In this document: positions 30,381-42,059 of the stretch, in pieces
Layout of the letters: every line of letters starts with the position of its first letter
How positions within the stretch are numbered: position 1 is the stretch's first letter
NCBI RefSeq assembly: GCF_041240605.1
Contig: NZ_CP162487.1
Location: 1,681,001 to 1,745,000, forward strand
DNA from: Xanthomonas sp. DAR 80977
Lineage (GTDB): Bacteria; Pseudomonadota; Gammaproteobacteria; Xanthomonadales; Xanthomonadaceae
Reading direction: 5' to 3'
Length of the DNA: 64,000 nucleotides
Position numbers and translations under genes: made by a program
Notes under the pieces: generated by a model
The model's database searches: none
The model's input: the letters and a program-made list of their open reading frames with translations, nothing else
What the model was told of the DNA's origin: nothing

Positions 30381-31327
30381 GGGCTGCGCCGCTCGAGCAG
30401 GTTGCTGTGGCGGGCGATGAACATCGCCGCCGGATCGATGCCCTTGGTGCGCAGGATGTGCAGGCGCGTGGCGGCCTCGGTCAGCACCGCCAGGTTGCGC
30501 CCGGGCATCACCGGCAGGGTGATCAGCGGCACGTCCAGGTCCAGCACGTGGCGGGTGCCGGAATCGCCGGTCAGGCGCTCGTAGCCATGCGGGGTCGGTT
30601 CGGTCATGGGCCGGGTCAGGTGCACGATCAGGCGAAGGTACTTGTTCTTCTTTACAGCGGTGTCGCCGAACATGTCGCGCACGTTGAGCACGCCCAGGCC
30701 GCGCACTTCCAGCAGGTCCTGCAGCAGTTCCGGGCAGGTGCCGTCGAGCACGTCGGGCGCGATCTGGGTGAATTCCGGGGCGTCGTCGGCGACCAGGCGA
30801 TGGCCGCGGCTGAGCAGTTCCAGCGCCAGCTCGCTCTTGCCGGAGCCGGCTTCGCCGGTGATCAGCACGCCGATCGAGTAGATCTCCATGAACACCCCGT
30901 GCAGGATCACCCGCGGCGCCAGCGTGCGCGCCAGGTGATAGGAGAGGTGGTTGAGCAGTTCGTGGCCGCGCTTGGGCGACACCCACAGCGGCGTGTCGGA
31001 TTCGTCGGCGGCCGCGCGCAGGTCTTCCGGGCACGACTGGTTCTTGGTGATCACCAGCGCCAGCGGCCGCACCTGCACGATCTTCTCGATGGTCTCCCAG
31101 CGCTGGCGCGAATCCAGCGAATCCAGCCAGGCCAGTTCCTCGGTGCCGAGGATCTGCACCTTGTTCGGGTAGATGGTATTGAGATAGCCGGCCAGCGACG
31201 GGCGCCGCGACACCGCGTTGCCGGCTTCCAGCTCGCGGTGCTCGCCCTTCTGCCCGGCCAGCCAGCGCAGGCCGAGCCGGTCGCGTTGCTGGTCGAACAG
31301 CTCGCGGGCGGTGATGCTGGTATTCAT
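30377..31327 (-). CDS. hprK: HPr kinase/phosphorylase
   Basis: A 316-residue HPrK/P. The N-terminal domain (1-130) precedes the kinase core with conserved H143 in [12 protein letters not shown], Walker A GEAGSGKS at 158-165, and the C-terminal signature [17 protein letters not shown]. It would phosphorylate HPr on Ser46, which is present in the HPr encoded downstream. It overlaps ptsN and rapZ by 4 bases each, so translation is coupled. Confidence 0.96.
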   Translation of the reverse strand: MNTSITARELFDQQRDRLGLRWLAGQKGEHRELEAGNAVSRRPSLAGYLNTIYPNKVQILGTEELAWLDSLDSRQRWETIEKIVQVRPLALVITKNQSCPEDLRAAADESDTPLWVSPKRGHELLNHLSYHLARTLAPRVILHGVFMEIYSIGVLITGEAGSGKSELALELLSRGHRLVADDAPEFTQIAPDVLDGTCPELLQDLLEVRGLGVLNVRDMFGDTAVKKNKYLRLIVHLTRPMTEPTPHGYERLTGDSGTRHVLDLDVPLITLPVMPGRNLAVLTEAATRLHILRTKGIDPAAMFIARHSNLLERRSP

Positions 31328-31779
31328 GCGGCGCTGGCCTGGGGGGCGCCGCCGAGCAGATCGTGCAGCGCGGCGGCGTCGGGGGCGCGTCGCAGCGCGT
31401 CGCGGAAGCCCTCGTCGGAGAACTGTTCGGCCAGTTCCGACAACAGCATCAGGTGTTGGTGGGTGTAGTGCGCCGGCACGGCCATCGCGAAGATCAGGTC
31501 GACCTGCGCGCCGTGGCCGTCGAAGTCGATCGGCTGGTCCAGCCGCAGCAGGGCGCCGCGCGGGGCGTCGAGGTGCGGGGCGCGGCCGTGCGGGATGGCG
31601 ATGCCATGGCCGATGGCGGTGCTGCCGAGCTGCTCGCGCTCGCGCAGGCTGGCGAAGAGTTCGTCGAAACCGGCCTGCGGGCAGGCCAGCAGGCCGGCGG
31701 CGGTTCGCAGCAGGGTGTCGCGATCGGCGGCCGGCAGCACCTGGGTGCGGACGGCCGCCATCAGATCGGTCAAAGGCAT
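31324..31779 (-). CDS. ptsN: PTS IIA-Ntr (nitrogen regulatory EIIA)
   Basis: A 151-residue PtsN, with the phospho-histidine at about H64 in [10 protein letters not shown] and the family's [12 protein letters not shown] stretch. It sits immediately downstream of hpf and rpoN as in many proteobacteria. The start at 31779 is chosen because the upstream in-frame extension overlaps hpf in another frame and is not protein-like. Confidence 0.94.
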   Translation of the reverse strand: MPLTDLMAAVRTQVLPAADRDTLLRTAAGLLACPQAGFDELFASLREREQLGSTAIGHGIAIPHGRAPHLDAPRGALLRLDQPIDFDGHGAQVDLIFAMAVPAHYTHQHLMLLSELAEQFSDEGFRDALRRAPDAAALHDLLGGAPQASAA

Positions 31780-31801
31780 GGCGGGACCAACGTGTGCAGG
31801 A

Positions 31802-32119
31802 TCACACGATATTGTCGCGCACCTCGGCGGCGTGGTGGTCCTGTTTCTTTTCCTTGTGCTTGATGATGAGCCGGTCGAGCTTGTCGGCGAGCAGGTCGAT
31901 CGCCGCGTACATGGTCTGCGCGCTGGCATCGGCATGCAGGGTGCGGCCGGGAACGTTGACGGTGGCCTCGACGTGATGGTCGGGCTTGCGCAGCGCCAGC
32001 TGGGCGCGGACCTCGATGGTTTCCTCGTAATGCCGCTTCAGCCGCTGCAGCTTGGTCTCCACGTACTCGCGCAAGGCGGGGGTGACTTCGATCTGCTGGC
32101 CGTAGGTCTCGATACGCAT
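31802..32119 (-). CDS. hpf: Ribosome hibernation promoting factor (short HPF)
   Basis: A 105-residue short-form HPF/YfiA protein. The start MRIETYGQQIEVTPALREYVE and the DLYAAIDLLADKLDRL-type helix (here MYAAIDLLADKLDRL) match the S30AE domain. The tail is charged and without the extra dimerisation domain of long HPF. It lies in the conserved rpoN-hpf-ptsN order. Confidence 0.95.
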   Translation of the reverse strand: MRIETYGQQIEVTPALREYVETKLQRLKRHYEETIEVRAQLALRKPDHHVEATVNVPGRTLHADASAQTMYAAIDLLADKLDRLIIKHKEKKQDHHAAEVRDNIV

Positions 32120-32174
32120 CGGATACTCCTTGGTTCGGGATTCACCTATGAACCATTGCCGCCGCCGCCGACGC

Positions 32175-33623
32175 TCAACCGATACGGACGCGTTCGTGGG
32201 AAGCGGAAATGTTCATGGCCTCACGATACTTCGCTACGGTGCGTCGCGCCACCGGCACGCCGGCGCTTTTCAGCAGGTCGGCCAGCTTGGCGTCAGAAAG
32301 CGGCTTGCGCGGGTTCTCGGCGTCGATCAGGCGCCGGATCATCGCCTGAATGGCGGTGCTGGAGGCTTCGCCGCCGCTGTCGGTGTCGATGCCGGAGGCG
32401 AAGAAGGCGCGCAGCGGGATGGTGCCGCGCGGGGTGCGCACGTATTTGCGGGCGATGGCGCGGGAGATGGTGCTCTCGTGCAGGCCCAGTTCGCCGGCGA
32501 TCTCGCGCAGGGTCAGCGGGCGCAGCGCCTGTTCGCCGAACTCGAGGAAGCCGGCCTGCTGGCGCAGCAGGCAGCGGGTCACCTTGAGCAGGGTCTCGCC
32601 GCGCGCTTCCAGGCTCTTCAGCAGCCAGCGCGCCTCCTGCAGCTGGCCGCGCAGGTAGCCGGCGTCGCTCTCGCCGCATTGGCGGATCATCCGCTCGTAG
32701 CCGCGGTGGATGGTGACCTTGGGCCGCGCGTGGCCGGCCAGCGCCGCGTGCCAGACGCCGCGCTGGCGCCAGACCACGCAATCGGGCACCACGTAGGTGT
32801 CGGCACTGAGTTCGCCGACCTGCTTGCCCGGGCGCGGGTCCAGCGAGCGCAGCAGGGCGACCGCGGTCTCCACCGCCGAGGCCGGGCGCTTGAGTTCGTG
32901 GGCGATGCCGGCGATGCCGCTGCGCGGCAGCTTCTCCAGCGGGCCGTTGGCGATGGTGCGCGCCAGCTCCAGCCCGGGGGTGTCCGCGGGCAGCACGTCC
33001 AGCTGCAGGTTCAGGCATTCGCCCAGCGTGCGCGCGGCGATGCCGACCGGGTCGAAGCGCTGGATCTGGTGCAGCACGGTGAGGATTTCCTCCTCGTCGG
33101 CGACGATGTCCGGCTGCAGCGTCTCGGCGATCGTGGCCAGCGGTTCGCGCAGGTAGCCATCGTCGTCGAGCGCGTCGATCAGCGCCGCGCCGATGCTGCG
33201 GTCGCGCGGCGACAGGTGCGACAGGTGCAGCTGCCACAGCAGGTGGTCGATCAGCGTATCGGGTTCGGCGACGCGCTCGGCGGCGCTGCCCATGTCGTCG
33301 TCGTCGTCGAAGGAGCCGCCGCTGCCGCTGCTCCAGGCCGGTTCGGCGTCGGACCAGTCGTCGCCATCGTGTTGCGGGACGTTGTCCAGCGTATCGCCGG
33401 CCGGCGGTGCGACCTCGCTGTCGCCCTCGGCGCTGCCGGCGGCGCCGATCTCCAGGGTGGGTGCGGCGTCTTCGGCCCATTCCAGCAGCGGATTGCTCTC
33501 CACCGCCTCGGCGATCTCCACTTCCAGCTCGGCGCTGGACATCTGCAACAGCTTGATCGCCTGCCGCAACTGCGGCGTCATGACCAGATGCTGTCCCAGC
33601 GATGTCTGCAGCCGTGCTTTCAT
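32175..33623 (-). CDS. rpoN: RNA polymerase sigma-54 factor
   Basis: A 482-residue sigma-54. Region I begins MKARLQTSLGQHLVMTPQL, an acidic region II follows, the core-binding and helix-turn-helix regions are present (LHESTISRAIARKYVRTP), and the RpoN box ARRTVAKYREAMNI sits near the C-terminus. It lies between lptB and hpf as in most gammaproteobacteria. In Xanthomonas sigma-54 controls motility, pilus and virulence genes. Confidence 0.97.
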   Translation of the reverse strand: MKARLQTSLGQHLVMTPQLRQAIKLLQMSSAELEVEIAEAVESNPLLEWAEDAAPTLEIGAAGSAEGDSEVAPPAGDTLDNVPQHDGDDWSDAEPAWSSGSGGSFDDDDDMGSAAERVAEPDTLIDHLLWQLHLSHLSPRDRSIGAALIDALDDDGYLREPLATIAETLQPDIVADEEEILTVLHQIQRFDPVGIAARTLGECLNLQLDVLPADTPGLELARTIANGPLEKLPRSGIAGIAHELKRPASAVETAVALLRSLDPRPGKQVGELSADTYVVPDCVVWRQRGVWHAALAGHARPKVTIHRGYERMIRQCGESDAGYLRGQLQEARWLLKSLEARGETLLKVTRCLLRQQAGFLEFGEQALRPLTLREIAGELGLHESTISRAIARKYVRTPRGTIPLRAFFASGIDTDSGGEASSTAIQAMIRRLIDAENPRKPLSDAKLADLLKSAGVPVARRTVAKYREAMNISASHERVRIG

Positions 33624-33666
33624 GCCTGTGCCGGACGGAAGAGGGCGTGGCGCAACGCCCGCGCGG

Positions 33667-34385
<719 letters not shown>

Positions 34386-34389
<4 letters not shown>

Positions 34390-34964
34390 TGGCCCCCTTG
34401 CTTGGGGTTGGCCGGCGTGGTCGTGGCCGGCTTGGCCGCCGGCTTGGCGCCGGTGGCCGGGGCGCCGGCCGGCGCCGCGTTCTTCGGCTGGATCACCGTG
34501 TGCACGCGGGTGCCGTCGCCGCCGCCCTGCATGTCGCCGGTCTTGGTGTTGTAGACCATGCGCTGGCCGGCGTTGGTGCCCTTGGGCGAGGTCATGCGGT
34601 AGTTGCCGGTCAGCACCACCGTGTCGGTGCCGACCTTGTAGTCGATGTTGTCGGCCACAGCGTCCATCGGCGAACCATCGTCCAGTTCCTGCTTCAGCGT
34701 GGCTTGCTTGCCGGTCAGCACGACGCGGTCGATGTCGCCGCTCTTGCGGAAGACGTCGGCAGTACTTGCATGGATCTCCAGTGTGCCCTGGACGATGACG
34801 ACATTCCCCGAGTAACGGATCTTGCCGTCGTCGTCGAGCATATTGCCGCTCTGGTCGTTGGATTCGATCGTCATCGGCTGGTTGCGATCGGTCGACTTGG
34901 CCATCGCCACGGCGGGCAGCAGCAGGGCGAGCAGCGCGAGCTTAGCGGGCAGCGTTGGGTTCAT
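34386..34964 (-). CDS. lptA: LPS transport periplasmic protein LptA
   Basis: A 192-residue LptA/OstA-domain protein with a signal peptide ([13 protein letters not shown]). The beta-jellyroll repeats begin at [11 protein letters not shown] and run through [16 protein letters not shown] Pro/Ala/Thr-rich tail ([16 protein letters not shown]) extends beyond the fold. It bridges LptC to the outer-membrane LptD. Confidence 0.94.
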
Positions 34965-35508
34965 AGCGGGTCTTGACCTGTGAAAGGAGCTTGTACTGCC
35001 GGGACTTCAAGTCGACCTCGAAGCCGACGCCGGACTGCATCATACCGGGCCGGGTCATGGTGACCGGTTCGGCGGTGCGCGCGGTGCTGGTCTGCGGGAA
35101 GACGTCCAGGCTCTGGGTGCGGAAGGTGGTGGGCGGGATGCTGGGCACCTTGGGGCTGTCGCCGGCGACGTCGCCGCGCAGGCGCAGTTCGGTGCCGTCT
35201 GCGCTGACCCAGCCGGTCTTGCTGCGCATTTCCCAGTGCTGGCCATTGGCGTCCGGCATCAGGAACAGCGGGGTTTCGATCGCCATGGTCTGGTCGGCGC
35301 GGCTGCGTTCCATCTGCGGCGCGCGCAGGGTCATGGACTCCTTGCCTTGCTTGTCCAGCGCGACGATCTGGAAATCGTGCGCGATGTAGTCCGAGCGGGC
35401 CTCCTCGTCCGAGGTCGGCGCCGGCTTGCTGCGCTGGTGCCAGGCCGACCAGCCGCTGACCACGGCCGCGACCAGCAGCAGGCCGCCGAGCACGGTACGC
35501 CAGTTCAT
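34942..35508 (-). CDS. lptC: LPS export protein LptC
   Basis: A 188-residue bitopic protein: one N-terminal anchor (VLGGLLLVAAVVSGWSAW) then a periplasmic jellyroll of the LptC family (ETPLFLMPDANG, FRTQSLDVFPQ). The start at 35508 is chosen because it puts the anchor at the N-terminus and overlaps kdsC by 4 bases. It overlaps the lptA start by 23 bases. Confidence 0.93.
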   Translation of the reverse strand: MNWRTVLGGLLLVAAVVSGWSAWHQRSKPAPTSDEEARSDYIAHDFQIVALDKQGKESMTLRAPQMERSRADQTMAIETPLFLMPDANGQHWEMRSKTGWVSADGTELRLRGDVAGDSPKVPSIPPTTFRTQSLDVFPQTSTARTAEPVTMTRPGMMQSGVGFEVDLKSRQYKLLSQVKTRYEPNAAR

Positions 35509-36053
35509 GCGCCATGCTCCTGCAGCAGCGAGGGGACGTGGCCTTGCGCGGCCAGCAGCACGTCGCACAGCTCGCGCGCGGCGCCTTCGCCGCCGCGGGC
35601 GCGGGTCAGCCAGTGCACGTGCTCGGCGGTCCACGGATGCGCATTGGCCGGGGCCACCGCCAGGCCGACCACGCGCAGCGGCGCCAGGTCGGGCAGGTCG
35701 TCGCCCATGAAGCACACCTGCTCCAGGCTCAGCCCGCGGGCGTCGCACAGCGCCTGCACCCCGGCGCGCTTGTCCTTGACCCCGATCTGCACCAGCAGGC
35801 CCAGTTCCTGGCCGCGCTTCTCCGCGGCCAGGCTGGGCCGCGCGGTGATCAGCGCGACCTCGATGCCGTGCCGGCGCAGCTGCACCAGGCCCTGGCCGTC
35901 GAGCACGTTGAACGCCTTGCTCTCGTTGCCGTCGCGGTCGTAGTACAGGCGGCCGTCGGTCAGGGTGCCGTCCACGTCGAAGCAGGCCAGGCGGATCTTC
36001 GCGGCACGTTCGATCAGGTCGGCGGGGAGGTCGGCCAGCGGGGAATAGGGCAT
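35505..36053 (-). CDS. kdsC: 3-deoxy-D-manno-octulosonate 8-phosphate phosphatase
   Basis: A 182-residue HAD-family phosphatase making Kdo from Kdo-8-phosphate. The nucleophile motif FDVDGTLTDG has D26 and D28, with FMGDDLPDLAPL as the C-terminal acidic motif. It lies directly between kdsD and lptC in the usual Kdo/LPS-export operon order. Confidence 0.95.
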   Translation of the reverse strand: MPYSPLADLPADLIERAAKIRLACFDVDGTLTDGRLYYDRDGNESKAFNVLDGQGLVQLRRHGIEVALITARPSLAAEKRGQELGLLVQIGVKDKRAGVQALCDARGLSLEQVCFMGDDLPDLAPLRVVGLAVAPANAHPWTAEHVHWLTRARGGEGAARELCDVLLAAQGHVPSLLQEHGA

Positions 36054-36143
36054 GGTTCGCTATATCGGGGCGGGAAGGCCGGCTTTCCAGCGGCCAGGGC
36101 CAGCGGCGCAGGGCGCCGGCGGGCGGTGAACAAGTTCAGGCTG

Positions 36144-37145
36144 TTAAACCACCCTGGCGCGCAACAGGTCGTGAATGTTGAGCGCGCCGACCGCGCGGCC
36201 GTCGCCATCGACCACGATCAAGCCGTTGATCTTGTGGGTTTCCATCAGCCGCGCGGCCTCGGCGGCGAGCTGGTCGGCGCCGATCGTGCGCGGCTGCCGG
36301 GTCATCACGTCGGCGATGCGGGTCTGGCGCACGTCCAGCGCGCTGTCCAGGGTGCGGCGCAGGTCGCCGTCGGTGAACAGGCCGAGCAGGCGCCCGTCGC
36401 CATCGACCACCGCGGTCATGCCCAGGCGCTTGCGGCTCATCTCCACCAGCGCCTCGCTGAGGCTGGCGTCCTCGCGCACCTGCGGCAGCTCGTCGCCGCC
36501 GTGCATCACGTCGGTGATGTGCAGCAGCAGGCGCCGGCCGAGGCTGCCGGCCGGGTGCGAGCGGGCGAAATCGTCGGCGGTGAAGCCGCGCGCGTCCAGC
36601 AGCGCCACCGCCAGCGCATCGCCCAGCGCCAGCGAGGCGGTGGTGCTGGAGGTCGGCGCCAGGTCCAGCGGGCAGGCCTCGGCCGGCACGCTGACGTCCA
36701 GGTGCAGGTCGGCCTCGCGGGCCAGCGTGGACTGGGCGCGGCCGGTCATCGCGATCACCGCGTTGCCCTGGCGCTTGAGCACCGGCAGCAGCATCAGGAT
36801 CTCGTCGGATTCGCCGGAATAGGACAGCGCCAGGACCACGTCGGCGTCGGTGATCATGCCCAGGTCGCCATGCCCGGCCTCGCCGGGATGCACGTAGAAC
36901 GCCGGGGTGCCGGTGGAGGCGAGGGTGGCGGCGATCTTGCGCGCCACGTGCCCGGACTTGCCCATGCCGGTGGCGACCACGCGCCCGCGCGAGGCCAGGA
37001 TCAGCCGGCAGGCGGCGGCGAACTCGGCGCCGATGCGCGCGCCGACCGCGCCCAGCGCGGCCTGCTCGATCTCGACCACGCGGCGGCCGCTGGCGACCAG
37101 GCCGGCGTCGTCGATCGCAGCGGGGGACAGGGGCGATACAGCCAT
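36144..37145 (-). CDS. kdsD: Arabinose-5-phosphate isomerase
   Basis: A 333-residue KdsD converting ribulose-5-phosphate to arabinose-5-phosphate. The N-terminal SIS domain (about 40-180) has ATGMGKSGHVARKIAATLAS and ALSYSGESDEILML; two CBS domains occupy about 205-333. Length matches the family. It begins the Kdo operon, divergent from ibaG with 52 bases between start codons. Confidence 0.95.
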   Translation of the reverse strand: MAVSPLSPAAIDDAGLVASGRRVVEIEQAALGAVGARIGAEFAAACRLILASRGRVVATGMGKSGHVARKIAATLASTGTPAFYVHPGEAGHGDLGMITDADVVLALSYSGESDEILMLLPVLKRQGNAVIAMTGRAQSTLAREADLHLDVSVPAEACPLDLAPTSSTTASLALGDALAVALLDARGFTADDFARSHPAGSLGRRLLLHITDVMHGGDELPQVREDASLSEALVEMSRKRLGMTAVVDGDGRLLGLFTDGDLRRTLDSALDVRQTRIADVMTRQPRTIGADQLAAEAARLMETHKINGLIVVDGDGRAVGALNIHDLLRARVV

Positions 37146-37197
37146 GCGGATGCCGGTCGGAGGGTAGAATGGCCGATCATTTTATTAGGAAAGCCCG

Positions 37198-37428
37198 TTG
37201 GACGCCGAAACCATCCGTAAACTGATCGAGGCCGGCCTGCCTGGCGCGCGCGTGCAGGTGCAGGGCGACGACGGCGTGCACTTCGAGGCCACCGTGGTCA
37301 GCGCCGCCTTCGCGGGCAAGCTGCCGCTGGCCCGCCACCGCATGGTGTACGCCACGCTCGGCGAGCTGATGGGCGGGGCGATCCACGCGCTGGCGCTGAC
37401 CACGCTGACCCCCGAGCAGGCCGGCTGA
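37198..37428 (+). CDS. ibaG: BolA-family protein (IbaG/YrbA type)
   Basis: A 76-residue BolA-like protein, partner of monothiol glutaredoxins in iron-sulfur handling. The fold signature is HFEATVVSAAFAGKLPLARHRMVYATLGELM. It uses a TTG start with AGGA 7 bases upstream, and no upstream ATG is available in frame. It precedes murA by 42 bases, the conserved yrbA-murA order. Confidence 0.92.
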   Translation: MDAETIRKLIEAGLPGARVQVQGDDGVHFEATVVSAAFAGKLPLARHRMVYATLGELMGGAIHALALTTLTPEQAG

Positions 37429-39056
<1,628 letters not shown>

Positions 39057-39114
39057 CGGCGTGGGACAGGGCGCTGTCTGGGCGGCGCCCGCCTCGGGAG
39101 TGCGGCGGTGCTGT

Positions 39115-39277
39115 TGTGGGAGCGGCTTCAGCCGCGACGCGCAGACTCGGTGTGGAGAACGTGGCTCTCGCGCGCTTGCACGTCGCAGCAGGCGCAAAGA
39201 CACTCAAGTGCCATTCAAGCATCCCATCTTCAAGCGCGAATCAAGCTCGCCGCGTCGCGGCTGAAGCCGCTCCCACA
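39115..39277. repeat. REP-type inverted repeat, copy 3
   Basis: Perfect 27-base arms (39115-39141 and 39251-39277, core GGGAGCGGCTTCAGCCGCGAC) flank 109 bases. It lies between convergent genes, like copy 2. Confidence 0.88.
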
Positions 39278-39310
39278 TAGGAAACATGATCAGTGGGGAA
39301 CCGCTGTTGC

Positions 39311-39338
39311 GATTCCCCAATCCCGATTCCCCACTCCC
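39311..39338. repeat. Heptamer tract, single orientation
   Basis: GATTCCCC, AATCCC, GATTCCC, CACTCCC run in series, ending 4 bases before the stop of the DUF3108 gene. No inverted partner is visible nearby, unlike the paired tracts elsewhere. Confidence 0.75.
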
Positions 39339-39342
39339 GGCC

Positions 39343-40026
39343 TCAGCGCAGCGTCTTGATGGTCAGGTCCAGCGCGTCCTGGCCGTTCTCGCGCTGCAGG
39401 ATGCGCACCGGCACCGGCATGTCCGGCACCACCCAGGCGATGATCTCCTTGGAGCCATCGCTGCGGCTGACCTTGGTCGCCTGCTCGGTCTTGCCGTTGA
39501 CGGTGATGGCTTCCTTGCCGGCCACCTTGTAGGTCATCGGCTTGGCGCGGCCTTCGTCGACCATGCGGTAGCTGGGGGTCTTGCCGGCGTTGACGTCGCG
39601 CGCGATCGCCAGGTTGATCAGCAGCGCGTCCATGTCGCCGGGCTGCAGCTTCACCGGGCCGCGGCGGTCGGGCTTGACGTCGCCGGCCCAGGTCGCCTGC
39701 GAGGTGCCCCAGTCGTAGTTGGCGGTCACCGCCTTCTTCTTGATCAGGAACAGCGAGCGGTCGTCGCTGCTGAGCGGGCGCAGTTGCCCGCCCTTTTCCT
39801 CGAACACGGTGCTCTGGCTCAGGTCGGCGACCTGGTTCTTGATCGACAGGCTGTAGCGCCAGCGGTTGGCGCCTTCGCTGGCCAGGGTCATCAGGCCGTT
39901 GGCCTGCATGCCCATGTAGCTGGCCTGGTAGTCCGCCTTGAACGGCTCCAGCGCCAGGGCGGGCAGGCTGGCCATGGCCAGCAGGGCGGCGGCCAGGGCG
40001 GACAGCGGGCGGGCGATGCGTGTCAT
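39343..40026 (-). CDS. DUF3108 exported protein, copy 1
   Basis: A 227-residue protein with a signal peptide (ALAAALLAMASLPALA/L). The mature part is a beta-rich DUF3108 domain: YQASYMGMQANGLMTL, YDWGTSQATWAGD, and the C-terminal PVPVRILQRENGQDALDLTIKTLR. It follows its paralogue by 2 bases, so the two were probably produced by tandem duplication. Function unknown; related proteins occur beside envelope and purine genes. Confidence 0.88.
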   Translation of the reverse strand: MTRIARPLSALAAALLAMASLPALALEPFKADYQASYMGMQANGLMTLASEGANRWRYSLSIKNQVADLSQSTVFEEKGGQLRPLSSDDRSLFLIKKKAVTANYDWGTSQATWAGDVKPDRRGPVKLQPGDMDALLINLAIARDVNAGKTPSYRMVDEGRAKPMTYKVAGKEAITVNGKTEQATKVSRSDGSKEIIAWVVPDMPVPVRILQRENGQDALDLTIKTLR

Positions 40027-40028
40027 GG

Positions 40029-40886
40029 TCAGACTCCTTGGTATTCGGTCAGGCGCAGGTCGATGCGGTCTTCGCCGTCTTCGCGCTGCAGGATGCGCAC
40101 CGGCGTCGGCACGCCGTTGGCGATCCACAGAATGGTCTCATTCTTGCCGCCATTGGTGCGCGACACGCGCAGCGCGTCGTAGCTGATGTCGCCGACCTGC
40201 ACCGTCTCGGTCTGCTCGGCGGCGTGGTAGACGTGTTCGCGCACCCGGCCGACGTCGACGAAGCGGTAGCTCATGGTCTTGCCCGGCTGCGCGTCGCGCA
40301 TGATCGACAGGTTGATCAGCAGTGCGCTCTGGTCGCCGGGCTGCAGCGGGATCGGCTGCTGGCGGTCCTTCTTCAGGTCGCCGTCCCAGCGCGCCACGCC
40401 CTGGCCCCAGTCGTACACGCCGGTGACCTTCTTGCCGAAGAACACCGCCTTCTTCACCGTGCTCTGGCTCTGCGGCACGTAGCGCCCGTCCTGGGTGCGG
40501 AACACCGTGCTCTGCTCGATGTTCAGGCCGAGGATGCTGGCGAAGCCGCTGCGGCCCTGCACGCCCAGGTCCACGCGCCACTGGTCGCCGCCGGTATGGC
40601 TGACTTCCATGCGCGCGTCGCCGGCCTGCTTGCCCTTGTACAGCGCCTGGTAGGTGGCCACGAACGGCTGCAGCGGCGGCGGCGTCCAGGCTTCGGCCGG
40701 CAGGCCCGGCGCCGCCGCGGCAGGCGCGCCGGGTGCGGCGGCCGTGGCCGGTGCGGCCTGGGCCGGCGCCGGTGCCGGCGCGGATGGCGCAGGCGGCGGC
40801 GCCTGCGCGAGCACGCCGACGGCTGGCGCCAGCAGGCCGAGGCTGGCCACGGCGAGAACAGCGAACTGACGCGGAAGGAGCTTCAT
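40029..40886 (-). CDS. DUF3108 exported protein, copy 2
   Basis: A 285-residue paralogue of the next gene. The signal peptide ends near GVLAQA. A low-complexity Ala/Pro linker (about residues 21-70, APAPAQAAPATAAAP type) precedes the domain, which copy 1 lacks. The shared pattern includes YDWGQGVARWDGDLK and PTPVRILQREDGEDRIDL, close to copy 1's ending. The start at 40886 gives the signal peptide; an ATG at 40976 would overlap purN. Function unknown. Confidence 0.87.
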   Translation of the reverse strand: MKLLPRQFAVLAVASLGLLAPAVGVLAQAPPPAPSAPAPAPAQAAPATAAAPGAPAAAAPGLPAEAWTPPPLQPFVATYQALYKGKQAGDARMEVSHTGGDQWRVDLGVQGRSGFASILGLNIEQSTVFRTQDGRYVPQSQSTVKKAVFFGKKVTGVYDWGQGVARWDGDLKKDRQQPIPLQPGDQSALLINLSIMRDAQPGKTMSYRFVDVGRVREHVYHAAEQTETVQVGDISYDALRVSRTNGGKNETILWIANGVPTPVRILQREDGEDRIDLRLTEYQGV

Positions 40887-40951
40887 GGGATGGCTGCGAG
40901 GGAGGGGAGTTGGGCGCGAACACGACCAGCGCGCTTCGCGCTGCGACGTAT

Positions 40952-41605
40952 TCAGGGAATCAGCATGCCCTGGCAATCTAGGCGCAGCGGACTAAACCGG
41001 CACTGACCGTCGAGCCAGACCCTGCCATCCCGTTCAGCCAGGCGCCCGGACGCGGCCAGCTGCAGCGCCGCGCACAGCAGCTGGTGCTCGCGCGGCAACA
41101 GGCGTTGCGCCAGGTCCTCCGGGCGGTCGCCGGGCTGCACCGGCACCCGCACCTGCGCGACCACCGCGCCGGCATCCAGTTCCGGAACCACGAAGTGCAC
41201 GCTGGCGCCATGCTCGGCATCGCCGGCCGCCAGCGCCTGCGCATGCGTGTGCAGGCCGCGGTACTTGGGCAGCAGCGACGGGTGGATGTTGAGCAGGCGG
41301 CCGGCGAAGCGCTGCACGAAGCCGGCGCCGAGGATGCGCATGTAGCCGGCGCAGACGATCCAGTCCGGCTGCACGGCCGCGACCGCGTCGCCCAGCGCCT
41401 GATCGAAGGCGGCGCGGTCGGGGAAGCGGCCCGGCGCCGCCGACCAGCGCTGCGCCGGCGCCACCTTGGCCAGCGCCGGCGCCTGCGCGCGGTCGCTGAA
41501 CACGCCCGCCACCTGCGCGTCCAGCGCGCCGGCGGCGATCGCGTCGAGCAGCGCCTGCAGGTTGGAGCCGCGGCCGGAGACCAGCACCGCAAGACGGATC
41601 GTCAT
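40952..41605 (-). CDS. purN: Phosphoribosylglycinamide formyltransferase
   Basis: A 217-residue GAR transformylase. The N-terminus IRLAVLVSGRGSNLQALLDAI, the formyl-folate site LNIHPSLLPKYRGLHTH with catalytic Asn/His, and SVHFVVPELDAG with the catalytic aspartate are all present. Same strand as purM, from which it is separated by two membrane-protein genes. Confidence 0.96.
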   Translation of the reverse strand: MTIRLAVLVSGRGSNLQALLDAIAAGALDAQVAGVFSDRAQAPALAKVAPAQRWSAAPGRFPDRAAFDQALGDAVAAVQPDWIVCAGYMRILGAGFVQRFAGRLLNIHPSLLPKYRGLHTHAQALAAGDAEHGASVHFVVPELDAGAVVAQVRVPVQPGDRPEDLAQRLLPREHQLLCAALQLAASGRLAERDGRVWLDGQCRFSPLRLDCQGMLIP

Positions 41606-41608
41606 CGG

Positions 41609-42049
41609 CTACGCCTTCCGGAACAGGGCGATGGCGGCCGGGCGCTGCAGCACCAGCAGGGTCCACACGCCCAGTGCCGTGCCCAGCGGGAAACCCAGGC
41701 AGGTCACCACGGCGGTGGCGTTGCACAGCAGCAGGCGGCGGCGCTGGCGCAGCGCGCGCGCGGTCAGCACCTTCAGGATCAGCGAGACCAGCCCGAACGC
41801 CAGCATCGTCGACAGCAGCACGATCGCGACCACCCCGGCCTGGGCCTGGTCGGGGCTCTGGCCGACGGCGTTGAGCTCGGCCTCGCGATGCACGCCGTAG
41901 GCCAGGAGGCCGCCGACCAGCAGCAGCATCAGGCACTGCAGCCCCGCCATCACGGCATACAGCATCGCCAGGGTGCTCAGCTCGGACTCGGCACGCAGGG
42001 TCTCGGCGTGGGCGATGTCCGCAACGGGAAGGGGTGGGGGCAGTGCCAT
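41609..42049 (-). CDS. Small four-helix membrane protein of unknown function
   Basis: A 146-residue protein with about four hydrophobic segments: residues 27-52, 70-92, 104-120 and 122-135. I do not recognise the family. It stops 3 bases before purN, so it is probably in the same transcript. Confidence 0.8.
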   Translation of the reverse strand: MALPPPLPVADIAHAETLRAESELSTLAMLYAVMAGLQCLMLLLVGGLLAYGVHREAELNAVGQSPDQAQAGVVAIVLLSTMLAFGLVSLILKVLTARALRQRRRLLLCNATAVVTCLGFPLGTALGVWTLLVLQRPAAIALFRKA

Positions 42050-42059
42050 CGTCGGTCTT

